A stretch of 64,000 bases of DNA from CAYSQW01 sp964433135 (GTDB taxonomy: Bacteria > Acidobacteriota > Aminicenantia > Aminicenantales > Aminicenantaceae): the NCBI GenBank assembly GCA_964433135.1, contig CAYSQW010000002.1, forward strand, positions 62,001-126,000, in the 5' to 3' direction. Made by a program: the position numbers and the translations under genes. Each line of letters begins with the position of its first letter. The first letter of the stretch is position 1. Of this stretch, positions 1 through 8,463 are shown piece after piece. The notes beneath the pieces were generated by a model. The model was not told the DNA's origin, ran no database searches, and saw nothing but the letters and a program-made list of their open reading frames with translations.

Positions 1-531
1 GATGATAAGTGCGTTGAGGCCTCCGGCGTATTCCAACGCACGACGCATGACCATAGAGCTGGACACCGGGTGGCCGTCATCGGAGAATGCCACGGCGCCC
101 GCTTCCAGAAGCTCCGCCATATTGGTGATGGATTCTCCTTCCAGTCCGAAGGTCACGGCAGCTATGGGGAAGACGTTGACTCCTGAGCCGAGTCGTGCCT
201 GCCGCAGGATGAATTGTGTGATGCCGGGATTATCGTTCACCGGATCGGTGTTCGGCATGCAGGCGATCGATGTGAATCCTCCCCGGGCGGCAGCCGACGT
301 GCCGCTGGCGATGGTCTCTTTATGTTCTTGTCCCGGTTCACGCAGATGAACGTGCATATCGATGAAACCGGGAGCGACGATCAAATCGGTGGCATCAATG
401 ACGCGAAGATTGTCGGGTGGGATATCTTCCTTGATTTCAGTTATTTTCTTGTTTTCGATAAGTATATCGCACACGGCGTCGAGCTTTGTGGTCGGATCGA
501 CGACGCGGCCGTTTTTAATGAGTGTTTTCAC
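1..531 (-). CDS. pyrC: Dihydroorotase PyrC, 3' end cut by window edge
   Basis: Dihydroorotase closes carbamoyl-aspartate to dihydroorotate in de novo pyrimidine synthesis. The first 177 codons are visible on the minus strand. They read as an amidohydrolase: an N-terminal beta segment (KTLIKNGRVVD), then the metal-binding HVHLREPG motif and GFTSIACMPNT typical of the type I dihydroorotase family. The start is GTG at 531-529, preceded by a strong GGAGGAAAC ribosome site. It overlaps the end of pyrB by 17 nt, so the two are probably translationally coupled. The C-terminal part of the metal centre lies outside the window, so activity cannot be judged; some partners of PyrB in other bacteria are inactive PyrC homologues. 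Confidence 0.93.
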   Translation of the reverse strand, partial: MKTLIKNGRVVDPTTKLDAVCDILIENKKITEIKEDIPPDNLRVIDATDLIVAPGFIDMHVHLREPGQEHKETIASGTSAAARGGFTSIACMPNTDPVNDNPGITQFILRQARLGSGVNVFPIAAVTFGLEGESITNMAELLEAGAVAFSDDGHPVSSSMVMRRALEYAGGLNALII

Positions 532-1453
532 GATTGTTTCCTCCCAGGAGAAGGGTTAATACCGCCATTCTCACGGCGACTCCGTTTTCAACTTGCTGCA
601 GGATTACAGATCGGTTTGAATCCGCAAGCGGAGTGGATATTTCCACATCGCGGTTGATCGGGCCGGGATGCATGACGATGGCGTTCTTTTTCGCTCTTGC
701 CAGCCGGGTTTCGGTCAGGCTGTAGAGTGTTCTGTATTCGCGGAGTGACGGAAAAAAGTTCTTCTGTTGTCGTTCCAGCTGGATGCGCAGCATCATGATT
801 ACATCGGCTCGGGTCGCGGCTCGATCGAAGTCCGTTTCGATCTCGGCTCCGAAGCTTTTGAAGGCGGAGGGCACGAGGGAAGGAGGCCCTACCAGGATCA
901 CACGGGCTCCCAGTTTCTGAAGACAGAACAAATTGGAGCGGGCCACGCGGCTGTGAAGGATATCCCCCACAATGACGATCTTCAAGCCTTTGAATCTTTT
1001 CTTGTATTGACGGATGGTGAATGCATCGAGGAGAGCCTGAGTGGGATGTTCGTGTGAGCCGTCTCCGGCATTGATGATGTGGGAACGACAGAATGTACTC
1101 ATAAATCGAGGGGCTCCCGCACATGCGTGACGGATAATGGTGGCATCGGTGTTCATGGCTTCGAGATTGAGGACGGTGTCCTTGAAGGTTTCCCCCTTGA
1201 CGGTACTGCTGGAGGATTTGCTGAAATTGCTGATATCGGCGCTCAGTCTTTTTGCGGCGAGCTCAAAGGAACTTCGTGTGCGGGTGCTGGGCTCGAAAAA
1301 AAGATTGACGATCGTTTTCCCGCGGAGAACAGGCACCTTCTTGACCTCTCTGGATGATATTTCCAGCATGGAATCGGCCGTGCTGAGGATGGTTCTGATA
1401 TCGGCGGCGGATAGATCCTGGATCCCGATTAGATGTTTGTGCTTGAAAGGCAA
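515..1453 (-). CDS. pyrB: Aspartate carbamoyltransferase catalytic chain
   Basis: Joins carbamoyl phosphate and aspartate, the committed step of pyrimidine synthesis, in the cytoplasm. The 312-residue product has the carbamoyl-phosphate loop STRTRSSFE at about residue 56, the HPTQALLDAF motif and a C-terminal HPGPINRDVEI segment, all standard for the family at normal length. Translation appears to start at TTG (1453-1451), because an AGGAG site lies 7 nt upstream and no ATG is better placed. It follows pyrR by 10 nt and overlaps pyrC, giving the order pyrR-pyrB-pyrC. No pyrI regulatory chain is seen, so the enzyme is probably of the unregulated trimer or PyrB-PyrC complex type (inference). 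Confidence 0.96.
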   Translation of the reverse strand: MPFKHKHLIGIQDLSAADIRTILSTADSMLEISSREVKKVPVLRGKTIVNLFFEPSTRTRSSFELAAKRLSADISNFSKSSSSTVKGETFKDTVLNLEAMNTDATIIRHACAGAPRFMSTFCRSHIINAGDGSHEHPTQALLDAFTIRQYKKRFKGLKIVIVGDILHSRVARSNLFCLQKLGARVILVGPPSLVPSAFKSFGAEIETDFDRAATRADVIMMLRIQLERQQKNFFPSLREYRTLYSLTETRLARAKKNAIVMHPGPINRDVEISTPLADSNRSVILQQVENGVAVRMAVLTLLLGGNNRENTH

Positions 1454-1463
1454 TGTCTGTCTC

Positions 1464-2018
1464 CTATTTTTTTCCCACCGGCTCAGCGATCAGGACCTCA
1501 TCGCTGTCGTCAAACTCCTTCAGTTTAACCTTAACCAGTTCTCTGCGTGAGGTCGGCAGGGATTTTCCCACGTAATCCGCACGGATCGGGAGTTCCCGGT
1601 GTCCGCGGTCGATAAGCACCAGAAGTTGAATGGATTTCGGTCGGCCCAGGTCGACCAGGCTGTCCAACGCGGCGCGGATTGTCCGGCCGGTAAAGAGAAC
1701 GTCATCAACGAGAATGACGTCCTTGTTTTTGACGGGGAAATTGATCTCGGTTTTTTTGACGGTCGGCTGTTCCTTGAGCTTTGCGAAATCGTCGCGGTAA
1801 AGGGTGATATCGAGAACACCGGTTGGAACCTCGATCCGCTCCTGTTCCTTGATCAATTTTTGAATCCGGTTTCCCAGAAAGACTCCGCGAGTGCGGATGC
1901 CGACAATGACAAGGTTTTTAAGATTACGGTTTCGTTCCGTGATTTCCGTCGTCATTCTGAGGAGTGCTCTTCTGATCTTTCGCGAGTCCATGACTTTGGC
2001 TTTGATCTTTTCTTCCAT
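1464..2018 (-). CDS. pyrR: PyrR regulator / uracil phosphoribosyltransferase
   Basis: PyrR binds pyr mRNA in response to UMP and often has weak uracil phosphoribosyltransferase activity. The 184-residue protein carries the type I PRTase PRPP-binding motif VILVDDVLFTGRT near residue 100 and the N-terminal RIxRALLRMTTEI region of PyrR proteins. It is the first gene of pyrR-pyrB-pyrC, which suggests autogenous control of the pyrimidine operon. The roughly 170 nt upstream, up to ribF, are AT-rich. I could not convincingly fold a PyrR-binding antiterminator there, so the mode of control is left open. Confidence 0.93.
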   Translation of the reverse strand: MEEKIKAKVMDSRKIRRALLRMTTEITERNRNLKNLVIVGIRTRGVFLGNRIQKLIKEQERIEVPTGVLDITLYRDDFAKLKEQPTVKKTEINFPVKNKDVILVDDVLFTGRTIRAALDSLVDLGRPKSIQLLVLIDRGHRELPIRADYVGKSLPTSRRELVKVKLKEFDDSDEVLIAEPVGKK

Positions 2019-2187
2019 ATGATTACTCCTGGTTCGCGCCGCTTCAAGGATTGAATTTTATCGGGAGAAGCGGGAAAGCGCTTTGCTATTAATTATTTAT
2101 CCATATGAAAATGCAATATCCGGAGTAAAAAGTCAAGAAACATCGGCAATTTGCGGAGGAACCTCTGATTTGACGCCGTATTCGGGA

Positions 2188-3126
2188 TTATAAAGAAGAC
2201 TTCATCGGGAACCGGCGGAAATGATCGCGGGCGGCGAGAAAGTCGATTTCGAGCTGTTGCATCAGTTTTTCAGGTCCCGCGAAACGAATCTCATCCCGCA
2301 GTTTTTTGATGAAACGAATATCGATCCGTTTGCCATAGAGATCCTCGCGCCAGTCGAGCAGATGGGATTCGATATGCATGCCGTCCTGATTGAAAGTGGG
2401 GCACTGTCCGATATTGGTCAACGCCTGATGGTCCCGTGAATCGATGCGGATGGCGGTGATGAACACTCCGGGGGGAAGGATCTCGTTGGGGGTGCGAATG
2501 TTGGCGGTGGGAAATCCCAGGGTTTTGCCGCGTGATTTTCCCTTGATGACCGTACCGATGACGGCATAGGGTCTACCGAGAAGTTCGGCGGCGGTGCTGA
2601 CATTTCCTGAATATAAAAGATCGCGGATGAGGCTGCTGCTGACGGCTTGACCGTTGCTGCTGACGGCTGAGACGGAATGAACCTCAAGGCCGTATTTTGC
2701 ACCCAGAGAGCGAAGGGATGAAACATCGGCGCTGCGGGATTTTCCGAAATGAAAGTCATCACCTACGATAACGGCGGCGGCCTGCAATTTTCCGAAAACG
2801 ATATCCCGGATGAATTCTTCTCCTGACAGGCTCGATAATTTTCGGTTGAAAGGCAGCACCAAGGTGGTGTGGATTTTGAATGCCTGTATGGCCGCGGTTC
2901 GCTGATCAAGGGTTTGGATCAAGCGAATCCGATTCGGTCCGACAATGCTCTGGGTATGAGGGGAAAAGGTTAAAACCAAAGGGATACGGTTCTTCGGGGA
3001 GGCCTCACGGAGCAGGGTTCGGAGAATTTCCTGATGGCCGAGATGAACCCCGTCAAAGTTCCCGATCGCCACGGACGTGCGCTGAGAAAAGAGAGGGGAA
3101 TCGGGAATGCGGTCCAAAATTTGCAT
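2188..3126 (-). CDS. ribF: Bifunctional riboflavin kinase / FAD synthetase
   Basis: Phosphorylates riboflavin to FMN and adenylylates FMN to FAD. The 312-residue protein has an N-terminal nucleotidyltransferase domain with AIGNFDGVHLGHQEI near residue 21 and SSSLIRDLL in the middle. The C-terminal flavokinase domain contains GKTLGFPTANI and a downstream acidic pair within the HLLDWREDLYG stretch. Length and order match the RibF family. It starts 12 nt after the DUF1844 gene and is probably co-transcribed with it. No FMN riboswitch was recognised upstream. Confidence 0.95.
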   Translation of the reverse strand: MQILDRIPDSPLFSQRTSVAIGNFDGVHLGHQEILRTLLREASPKNRIPLVLTFSPHTQSIVGPNRIRLIQTLDQRTAAIQAFKIHTTLVLPFNRKLSSLSGEEFIRDIVFGKLQAAAVIVGDDFHFGKSRSADVSSLRSLGAKYGLEVHSVSAVSSNGQAVSSSLIRDLLYSGNVSTAAELLGRPYAVIGTVIKGKSRGKTLGFPTANIRTPNEILPPGVFITAIRIDSRDHQALTNIGQCPTFNQDGMHIESHLLDWREDLYGKRIDIRFIKKLRDEIRFAGPEKLMQQLEIDFLAARDHFRRFPMKSSL

Positions 3127-3138
3127 GAATAATCCAGG

Positions 3139-3450
3139 CTAACTGTTTTCTTTTTTTTGGAGGTAGATCATTTTCAATTGATGCAGGCAGCTGTCCAGGA
3201 TATTTGCTTCTTCTGAATCAAGGCGGCCTTCCGTTTTGGTCTTCAGCATATCCAGAAGGTCGATCATACGCTGGGCTAGGTCAAATCGGCTGTCGGGATC
3301 TTGAGATTTCGGGTCTTTCTCGGTTTCGAGAGCCATCAATGCCTGAATATAAAAAGGCGTAACCAGGGAACTGAATTCTTTAGGGGGGAGAGCCGGGGGA
3401 GTGCCCGTGCTTTCCTCGGATGCTTTTTTTTCGGGATCGTCTTTTGTCAT
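3139..3450 (-). CDS. DUF1844 family small protein
   Basis: A 103-residue protein of unknown function. After a disordered acidic N-terminus (about 25 residues) it has the DUF1844 pattern: FSSLVTPFYIQALMALE, then DLAQRMIDLLDMLKTKTEGRL and a final helical HQLKMIYLQ. All predicted structure is alpha-helical and there is no signal peptide or membrane span. It sits directly upstream of ribF on the same strand. A perfect 13-bp inverted repeat (3467-3479) lies just before its start and could be an operator or part of a leader hairpin. Confidence 0.8.
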   Translation of the reverse strand: MTKDDPEKKASEESTGTPPALPPKEFSSLVTPFYIQALMALETEKDPKSQDPDSRFDLAQRMIDLLDMLKTKTEGRLDSEEANILDSCLHQLKMIYLQKKENS

Positions 3451-3632
3451 GTCTCTTCTTAACAGGCCGCATGATGCGGGCGGCTCATTTCATCATCGTC
3501 GTTTTGTAAACTTCAAAAAAATATTACAATATTACCTGAAATGTTTCAAGACGACTTCTGATATCGACCGATATGTGAATGAAAGAAGGTCTTGTTCTTG
3601 TGTGAATACCCGAGGATGAAAGGAATATTGAT

Positions 3633-4421
3633 ATGACGCCGAACAAAGAAATCGGAGAAAAGTTCAAGCGACTGGTCGAAATTCTCGAGCGCTTGCGGGG
3701 TGAGAACGGATGCCCCTGGGACAAGCAGCAGGATGAGAGATCGATCAGGAATTATCTGATGGAAGAAGCGTTCGAGGTGGTGGACGCGGTGGAGAGCGGA
3801 AAACCCACGGCGGTTGCCGAGGAATTGGGAGACCTCATGATGGAGATCGTTTTTTTGGCTCGGATCTTCCAGGAAAAGAACAAATTCTCCATCCTCGATG
3901 TCCTGGAAGGGATCAATCGAAAAATGATCGAGCGGCATCCCCATGTTTTTGGAGGCGAAAACGTCAGAGATGCATCTGAGGTCGTCCGCAACTGGAATCA
4001 GATGAAAAACGCCGAAAAGGAACGCGAATCGGTTCTTGACGGTTTGGGAACATCTTTTCCGGCTCTGCACGAGTCCTATCAGATTGGACAGCGGGTATCC
4101 GCGTACGGTTTCGATTGGGAGGCCTCCGCCGACGCCTTGGCCAAATTGAAGGAAGAAGTCGGCGAGCTGGAAGAAGCCATGCGGACTTCCGTGAAGCGGG
4201 GAGGCAGGGAGATTGAAGAAGAGGTTGGAGACGTGCTGTTTTCCGTGGTAAACGTCTCCCGTCATCTGGGGGTCAATCCCGAAGCGGCGCTCAAGCAAGG
4301 GAACAAGAAGTTCAAGCGGCGGTTCCGTTTCGTGGAGGAATTCCTGAGATGTAGGGGAAAGCGTCTTGAGGATGCGAGTTTGGAGGAGATGGATGCGGCA
4401 TGGAACCGCTCCAAATCCTGA
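3633..4421 (+). CDS. mazG: Nucleoside triphosphate pyrophosphohydrolase MazG
   Basis: Hydrolyses NTPs and dNTPs to monophosphates and pyrophosphate, a house-cleaning role. The 262-residue protein has two all-alpha MazG repeats. The first has NGCPWDKQQ and the metal-binding EEAFEVVDA and EELGDLMMEIVF motifs; the second has LKEEVGELEEAM and EEEVGDVLFSVVN. The full two-repeat length matches the E. coli-type enzyme. It is transcribed divergently from the DUF1844-ribF pair and is followed by a long non-coding stretch, so it is probably monocistronic. The AAAGGAATA site 8 nt upstream supports the chosen ATG. Confidence 0.95.
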   Translation: MTPNKEIGEKFKRLVEILERLRGENGCPWDKQQDERSIRNYLMEEAFEVVDAVESGKPTAVAEELGDLMMEIVFLARIFQEKNKFSILDVLEGINRKMIERHPHVFGGENVRDASEVVRNWNQMKNAEKERESVLDGLGTSFPALHESYQIGQRVSAYGFDWEASADALAKLKEEVGELEEAMRTSVKRGGREIEEEVGDVLFSVVNVSRHLGVNPEAALKQGNKKFKRRFRFVEEFLRCRGKRLEDASLEEMDAAWNRSKS

Positions 4422-5022
4422 ATGAGCCTGAATCAGCCATGGAAATGACTGATGAACAGATAATAAAAATCGTTCCTGGTTGAAATACATCTTTATCATC
4501 AGTCCTTTCCACCCCTTGGGAGAGCCAATCTCACCCCGTCGGTTACGCAATGTCCGGATCGACGTACCTCGGTACGCCTCACCGTCCATTGCTTACCGCC
4601 ACGGCAATCTTGACTCTTGGCTCATCCAGGCACGTGCATGGGCCCTGAGTTGGTTTTCACCTGAATACCAGGGTGGGCGGGTCGGCGGTGGGCGGGTCGG
4701 CCTCGTATGGCACTCCTCATCTCACACCGCCTTAAAAATATGGAGCCTTGAGACGTTTAATGAATGGTATGCTTTCATTACGGGATTTAGCCTGAAAATA
4801 CCTTAATACCGGGGAGGTTGGTATATTCTCAAGACTCTAGAAGCTGATGAGCGGTATTAAGGAAAAAAGCGAAGTGGCAAGTTCAAGCTGATCGGCAAAT
4901 TCCTGAGCTATCCACGGGCCAAGATTGTGGTAGCGCCGAGGAAGCGTATCGTGAGGCGTAGTTCTCTACGCCGATCGGACCGCAACGAAGGGGATGCCGT
5001 GATATTGGCTCGCCCGAAGGGT
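4422..5022. other. Hairpin-rich non-coding stretch
   Basis: About 600 nt without a convincing gene. The one longer plus-strand reading frame (4480-4806) has odd composition, no ribosome site and no family resemblance. Several self-complementary elements occur: CGTACC/GGTACG at 4563-4576, GGCGTAG/CTACGCC with a TTCT loop at 4955-4972, and CCCTG/CAGGG within 4643-4673. A 15-bp unit is repeated twice in tandem at 4672-4701. This could be a structured RNA (more likely minus strand, where GGTGAGGCG and GGGGTGAGA-like loops appear) or a decayed mobile element. Neither can be shown from the sequence alone. Confidence 0.4.
4672..4701. repeat. 15-bp direct tandem repeat, two perfect copies
   Basis: The unit GGTGGGCGGGTCGGC occurs at 4672-4686 and again at 4687-4701 with no mismatch. 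It lies inside the non-coding stretch after mazG and is much more G-rich than its surroundings. Confidence 0.9.
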
Positions 5023-5078
5023 AAAAAAAGACCGATTATAAAAATAGTTGTTTATTTTATAGTGATCGGTCGTTTTTT
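5023..5078 (-). terminator. Rho-independent terminator downstream of prfB
   Basis: On the minus strand, GACCGAT (5071-5065) pairs with ATCGGTC (5036-5030) and is followed by seven T residues. A weaker plus-strand T-run (5072-5078) on the other side makes it potentially bidirectional. It begins about 17 nt after the prfB stop codon and would end the NfeD-to-prfB transcript. Confidence 0.75.
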
Positions 5079-5087
5079 ATGGATAGT

Positions 5088-6222
5088 TCAGGAATCAAGA
5101 TCTTTTTTTCGGAGGATGAGCGATGCCTTAATAAACTCCTCAAGATCACCGTCGAGCACCCGGGTGATGTTGCCGATCTCTACATCGGTCCGCAGGTCCT
5201 TGACCATTTGATAAGGATGGAGAACATAGGATCGGATCTGATTGCCCCAAGCGATTTCGGATTTGGCGTCCTCGAGCTTATCTATCTTTTCTCGCTTCTT
5301 TTTCTGCTCCATCTCGTACAATCTCGCCTTGAGAACCTTCATGGCCGACGCCTTGTTTTTATGCTGTGATCGTTCGTTCTGGCATTGAACGACGATGTTC
5401 GTGGGAATATGAGTGATGCGAACGGCGGAATCGGTGACGTTGACGTGCTGTCCTCCGTGACCGGAAGCACGGTAGGTGTCGATACGAAGGTCGTCCGGAC
5501 TGATCTCTATCGATATGTCTTCATCGATTTCCGGATAGACAAAAACCGCGGAGAAAGAAGTGTGGCGTCTTTTATTAGCGTCGAATGGAGAAATCCGGAC
5601 CAACCGATGTACCCCGGATTCATGACAGAGATGGCCGTATACGTAATAGCCTTCGATGCGGATGGTGGCGCTCTTTATGCCGGCTTCTTCACCGGGCTGA
5701 ACATCCAGGAGCTCGGATTTGAATCCCTTTCTCTCCGCATAACGCAAATACATGCGCATCAACATCTGAGACCAATCCTGAGATTCGGTGCCGCCGGCAC
5801 CGGGATGGATGGTGAGGATGGCGTTTCGCGGATCGTCCTGCTGTGAAAATAAAGCGCGAAGCTCGGCTTCGGAAAGAGACTTTTTCAGGCGGGTCAGCAC
5901 GTCGTCGATATCATCGAAAACGGACTCGCCTTCGGAAGCCAGCTCGATGAGGATGTCGGTCTCATCTTTGAGTTCCAGAATGCCGGAGAAAAAATCGATC
6001 TCTTTCTGAAGTTGTTTCTTGGACTGTTGAAGTTGAAGCGTTTTTTCCTGATCTTTCCAGGTTTCGGGAGAGGATAATTCTTGATCGATGGAATCCAGTT
6101 CGGCTTTCTTTTGACCTAAGTCAAAGAAAACCTCGCAACTCATCGAAGTCGGCGAATATCGATTTCGCGCGGTTGAGAAGGTCGGAAAGCCGGTGGGCTG
6201 AGTTATCGTTTTTATCTTGCAT
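5088..6222 (-). CDS. prfB: Peptide chain release factor 2, programmed +1 frameshift
   Basis: RF2 recognises UGA and UAA stops and releases the peptide. The gene starts at ATG 6222-6220 behind AGAGGAAAC. It reads 33 codons (ending RGFL), meets an in-frame TGA at 6123-6121, and resumes in the +1 frame (DLGQKKAELD) to give about 377 residues. The RF2 anticodon-like SPF motif (about 211-213) and the catalytic GGQ in RASGHGGQHVN (about 256-258) are present. The longer open frame that extends upstream to 6263 in the +1 frame is not the real N-terminus: the zero-frame leader peptide has the RF2 helical composition and the better ribosome site. The start overlaps the end of lnt by 11 nt. Confidence 0.96.
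6121..6126 (-). promoter_or_regulatory. prfB recoding site (CTT TGA C)
   Basis: The minus strand reads CGAGG TTTT CTT TGA C. The slippery CTT codon (6126-6124), the in-frame TGA and the following C match the classical RF2 autoregulatory frameshift signal. An internal GAGG acts as the Shine-Dalgarno-like stimulator, 4 nt before CTT here against 3 nt in E. coli. Low RF2 activity leaves the TGA unread and favours the shift that makes full-length RF2. Confidence 0.93.
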
Positions 6223-7744
6223 GTTTCCTCTTTATCACGGCAAGAATAAGGAATAACAGGCATAAAGTCAAGCCGGATTGGGGGAGAATATCACCGAAGC
6301 GGGAATAGAAAGTCAGCCTCTTTCGGGGGGCTATCTTTTCCGTGAGAAAGGTCTGTGCATACAGATCGGATCGCGACAAGATACGACCGAAAGGATCGAT
6401 GATGCCGCTGATTCCGGTTGTCGCGGATCGCAGGAGAAAACGACGGTTCTCCACCGCGCGCACCGCGGCCATGGCAAAATGCTGGTAGGGGGCGGAGCCG
6501 GTTCCGTACCAGCCGTCGTTGGTGATCGTGACGAGAAATTGAGCGCCCTTTTTCACGAAGCGGCGGACCAGGTCGGGAAAGATGATCTCGTAGCATATGG
6601 GTGAGGCGAAAGGAATTCCGCGGTGTTTATGCAGGATCCGCGTGTCTCCGGGCGTAAGTTCACCGATAGCATGCGTGAAATTGGAGATGAAGCCGAAAAT
6701 GAATTTGTATGGAGTGTATTCCCCGAAAGGAACCAGGTGCATTTTGTCATAGCGGGATCGGCTGAGATCGGGACTGAGGCAAACGGCGGAATTCGTGTAA
6801 AGAGGGGAATCCGCCGGACCCGAGATCTCATAGGTTCCCAAAAGGAGCGAACAGTCCTCCCTCCGGGCGAAACGGGACAGATTTTCGATGAAAACAGGAT
6901 AGATGCCGTCAGGGCAGCTGAAACACAATGGAACGGAAAGCTCGGGCCAGATAATGAGATCGGCGCCCTGTCGGCGTGCTTCCCGGCTGAGTTCGATATG
7001 GCGGTCGAAAAGGCTGAGAATCTGCTCGTAACTCTGGGTGCTCCATGATGTATCCGAAGACACGTTCCCCTGAACGGCGGCGCCGACAAAAGAGCCGTTA
7101 TCTGAAGAGGGAGTGAGTTCGATGCTCAAATAGCCGCCCAAGTGTATCAGGAGAATACAGCTCAATACCGCAAAAAACGGAGTCCGTCGACGCGATGAGA
7201 TGGCACGAACAAAGGATGTCTGGAACAGGATCAAAAAGAAGGACAGCCCATAGATCCCGGTGACGGATGCCAGTTGGAGGAAATAGAGATTCTGGTGCTG
7301 GCTGTAGCCGAGCAGCCCCCAGGGAAACCCAGTCAGAATATGCGTCAGGAGGTACTCCATGGATATCCAAACAAAAGGAGTTAGGATAAACGACCATTTG
7401 GGAAAGGATTCATCCAGGCGATGCGATATAATGGCGAAAATCCCCCAAAAGAGAGCGAGAAAAGCGGCAAGCAGCAGATAGATGAAAAGGCTGAGAGGAA
7501 TTGAAAGTCCTCCGTAATGGGAGGGCACGGCGGGAATCCAGTAGAGGAGCAGAGCGTAGAAGGCGAAGCCCGATAGCCACCCCAAGCCGAAGGCGTGCCT
7601 GCGCTTTGCCCTGAAAAGGATGAAGAAAACCGGGATCAACGAGATCCATGAGAAAAACGAGAGATTGAACTTGGGAAATGCCAGCGCTGTCAGCAGACCG
7701 CTGATAATCGGCCACAGCAAATAAGATGATCTGATCTTTTTCAT
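6212..7744 (-). CDS. lnt: Apolipoprotein N-acyltransferase
   Basis: Adds the third acyl chain to the N-terminal cysteine of lipoproteins at the periplasmic face of the inner membrane. The product (about 510 residues from ATG 7744) has six or so N-terminal membrane segments, then a nitrilase-fold domain. Its triad is visible as Glu in DLIIWPELSVP, Lys in YDKMHLVPFGEYTP and Cys in SPICYEIIFPDL, and a last membrane helix follows at the C-terminus. A longer reading frame starts 22 codons upstream, but ATG 7744 has an AAGGGAT site and begins right before the first hydrophobic segment. It precedes and overlaps prfB. Several predicted lipoproteins in this window would be its substrates. Confidence 0.95.
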   Translation of the reverse strand: MKKIRSSYLLWPIISGLLTALAFPKFNLSFFSWISLIPVFFILFRAKRRHAFGLGWLSGFAFYALLLYWIPAVPSHYGGLSIPLSLFIYLLLAAFLALFWGIFAIISHRLDESFPKWSFILTPFVWISMEYLLTHILTGFPWGLLGYSQHQNLYFLQLASVTGIYGLSFFLILFQTSFVRAISSRRRTPFFAVLSCILLIHLGGYLSIELTPSSDNGSFVGAAVQGNVSSDTSWSTQSYEQILSLFDRHIELSREARRQGADLIIWPELSVPLCFSCPDGIYPVFIENLSRFARREDCSLLLGTYEISGPADSPLYTNSAVCLSPDLSRSRYDKMHLVPFGEYTPYKFIFGFISNFTHAIGELTPGDTRILHKHRGIPFASPICYEIIFPDLVRRFVKKGAQFLVTITNDGWYGTGSAPYQHFAMAAVRAVENRRFLLRSATTGISGIIDPFGRILSRSDLYAQTFLTEKIAPRKRLTFYSRFGDILPQSGLTLCLLFLILAVIKRKHAR

Positions 7745-7874
7745 GTTGAGATCCCTTGGTATGAAGAAAATTCCGGCCGGGTGCTGGGAGTTTGATGCAC
7801 TCTTACGCAATTCCTTGTTTAGAGAAAATTTGCGCCGACGGATAGCTTCTTTCCGGAAGATCCTCCGCCGCGAT

Positions 7875-8450
7875 TCAGTTTCTTACGATAAAATAGTCTT
7901 TGTTCTTCGTCAGTTCGTCACGGATCATTCTGGCCTTTTCGCTTTCCGCCTGATCCCGGGTCTTATACCCACCCACCCTGACTTGGTACAGCTGTCTGGC
8001 GGCGTTCGGGTTGGGAGCCTGCACCAGTGCCGGATAACCCTTCTGTTTGATGGACTCGGCAAGTGCAAGAGCGCCTTCCTGGTTTTGATAGGCTCCGATC
8101 TGGATGTAATACAGATTTTTTCCTTGGACCGCCGTCGGTTTCATCGGTTCCGGTTTTGAAACCGGATCTGTTTTTGATTCCGGCGGCGGGGTGGGCGTCT
8201 TCTCCTGAAGGGACGGCGAATCATCCGTGATGTCGGTCTTATCGGTTTCAACCGGCGCAGGTCTCTGAGCGGTGACCATTTCCGTGGTGATTTTATCGGG
8301 TATCTGGGCCTTATCCGCTATTTGGGTGTGTTTTTTTCCAACGGAAACGCCTAACAGGAAGATAATGATCCCCAGGATAATGATAGCCAGGAAGATCACG
8401 ACAAGTTGCGAACTTGAAATTTGAAGTTCTCTGTAGTCCTTATTCCTCAT
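7875..8450 (-). CDS. SPOR-domain membrane protein
   Basis: A 191-residue bitopic protein. A short cytoplasmic N-terminus is followed by one membrane helix (about residues 14-37, VVIFLAIIILGIIIFLLGV). Next come a Pro/Thr/Lys-rich periplasmic linker (about 45-110) and a C-terminal SPOR domain (about 112-190, YYIQIGAYQNQEGALALAE and YQVRVGGYKTRDQAE). SPOR domains bind denuded glycan strands at division septa, as in FtsN. Whether this is the FtsN equivalent cannot be told, because the essential FtsN segment is not recognisable. It starts 13 nt after the slipin stop with AGGAATT before the ATG. Confidence 0.9.
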   Translation of the reverse strand: MRNKDYRELQISSSQLVVIFLAIIILGIIIFLLGVSVGKKHTQIADKAQIPDKITTEMVTAQRPAPVETDKTDITDDSPSLQEKTPTPPPESKTDPVSKPEPMKPTAVQGKNLYYIQIGAYQNQEGALALAESIKQKGYPALVQAPNPNAARQLYQVRVGGYKTRDQAESEKARMIRDELTKNKDYFIVRN

Positions 8451-8463
8451 AATTCCTCGTAAT

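Noticed and set aside
2019..2187. PyrR-binding attenuator upstream of pyrR
   Set aside because: An AGAGGTT-like segment occurs near 2154-2167 on the minus strand, but no full binding-loop consensus, antiterminator and terminator set could be folded.
4480..4806. Plus-strand 108-codon frame after mazG
   Set aside because: No ribosome site, no family resemblance, and built around the 15-bp tandem repeat; treated as non-coding.
6223..6263. N-terminal extension of the RF2 +1 frame (about 47 codons before the frameshift site)
   Set aside because: The zero-frame ATG at 6222 with ribosome site and the CTT TGA C signal explain the N-terminus better.
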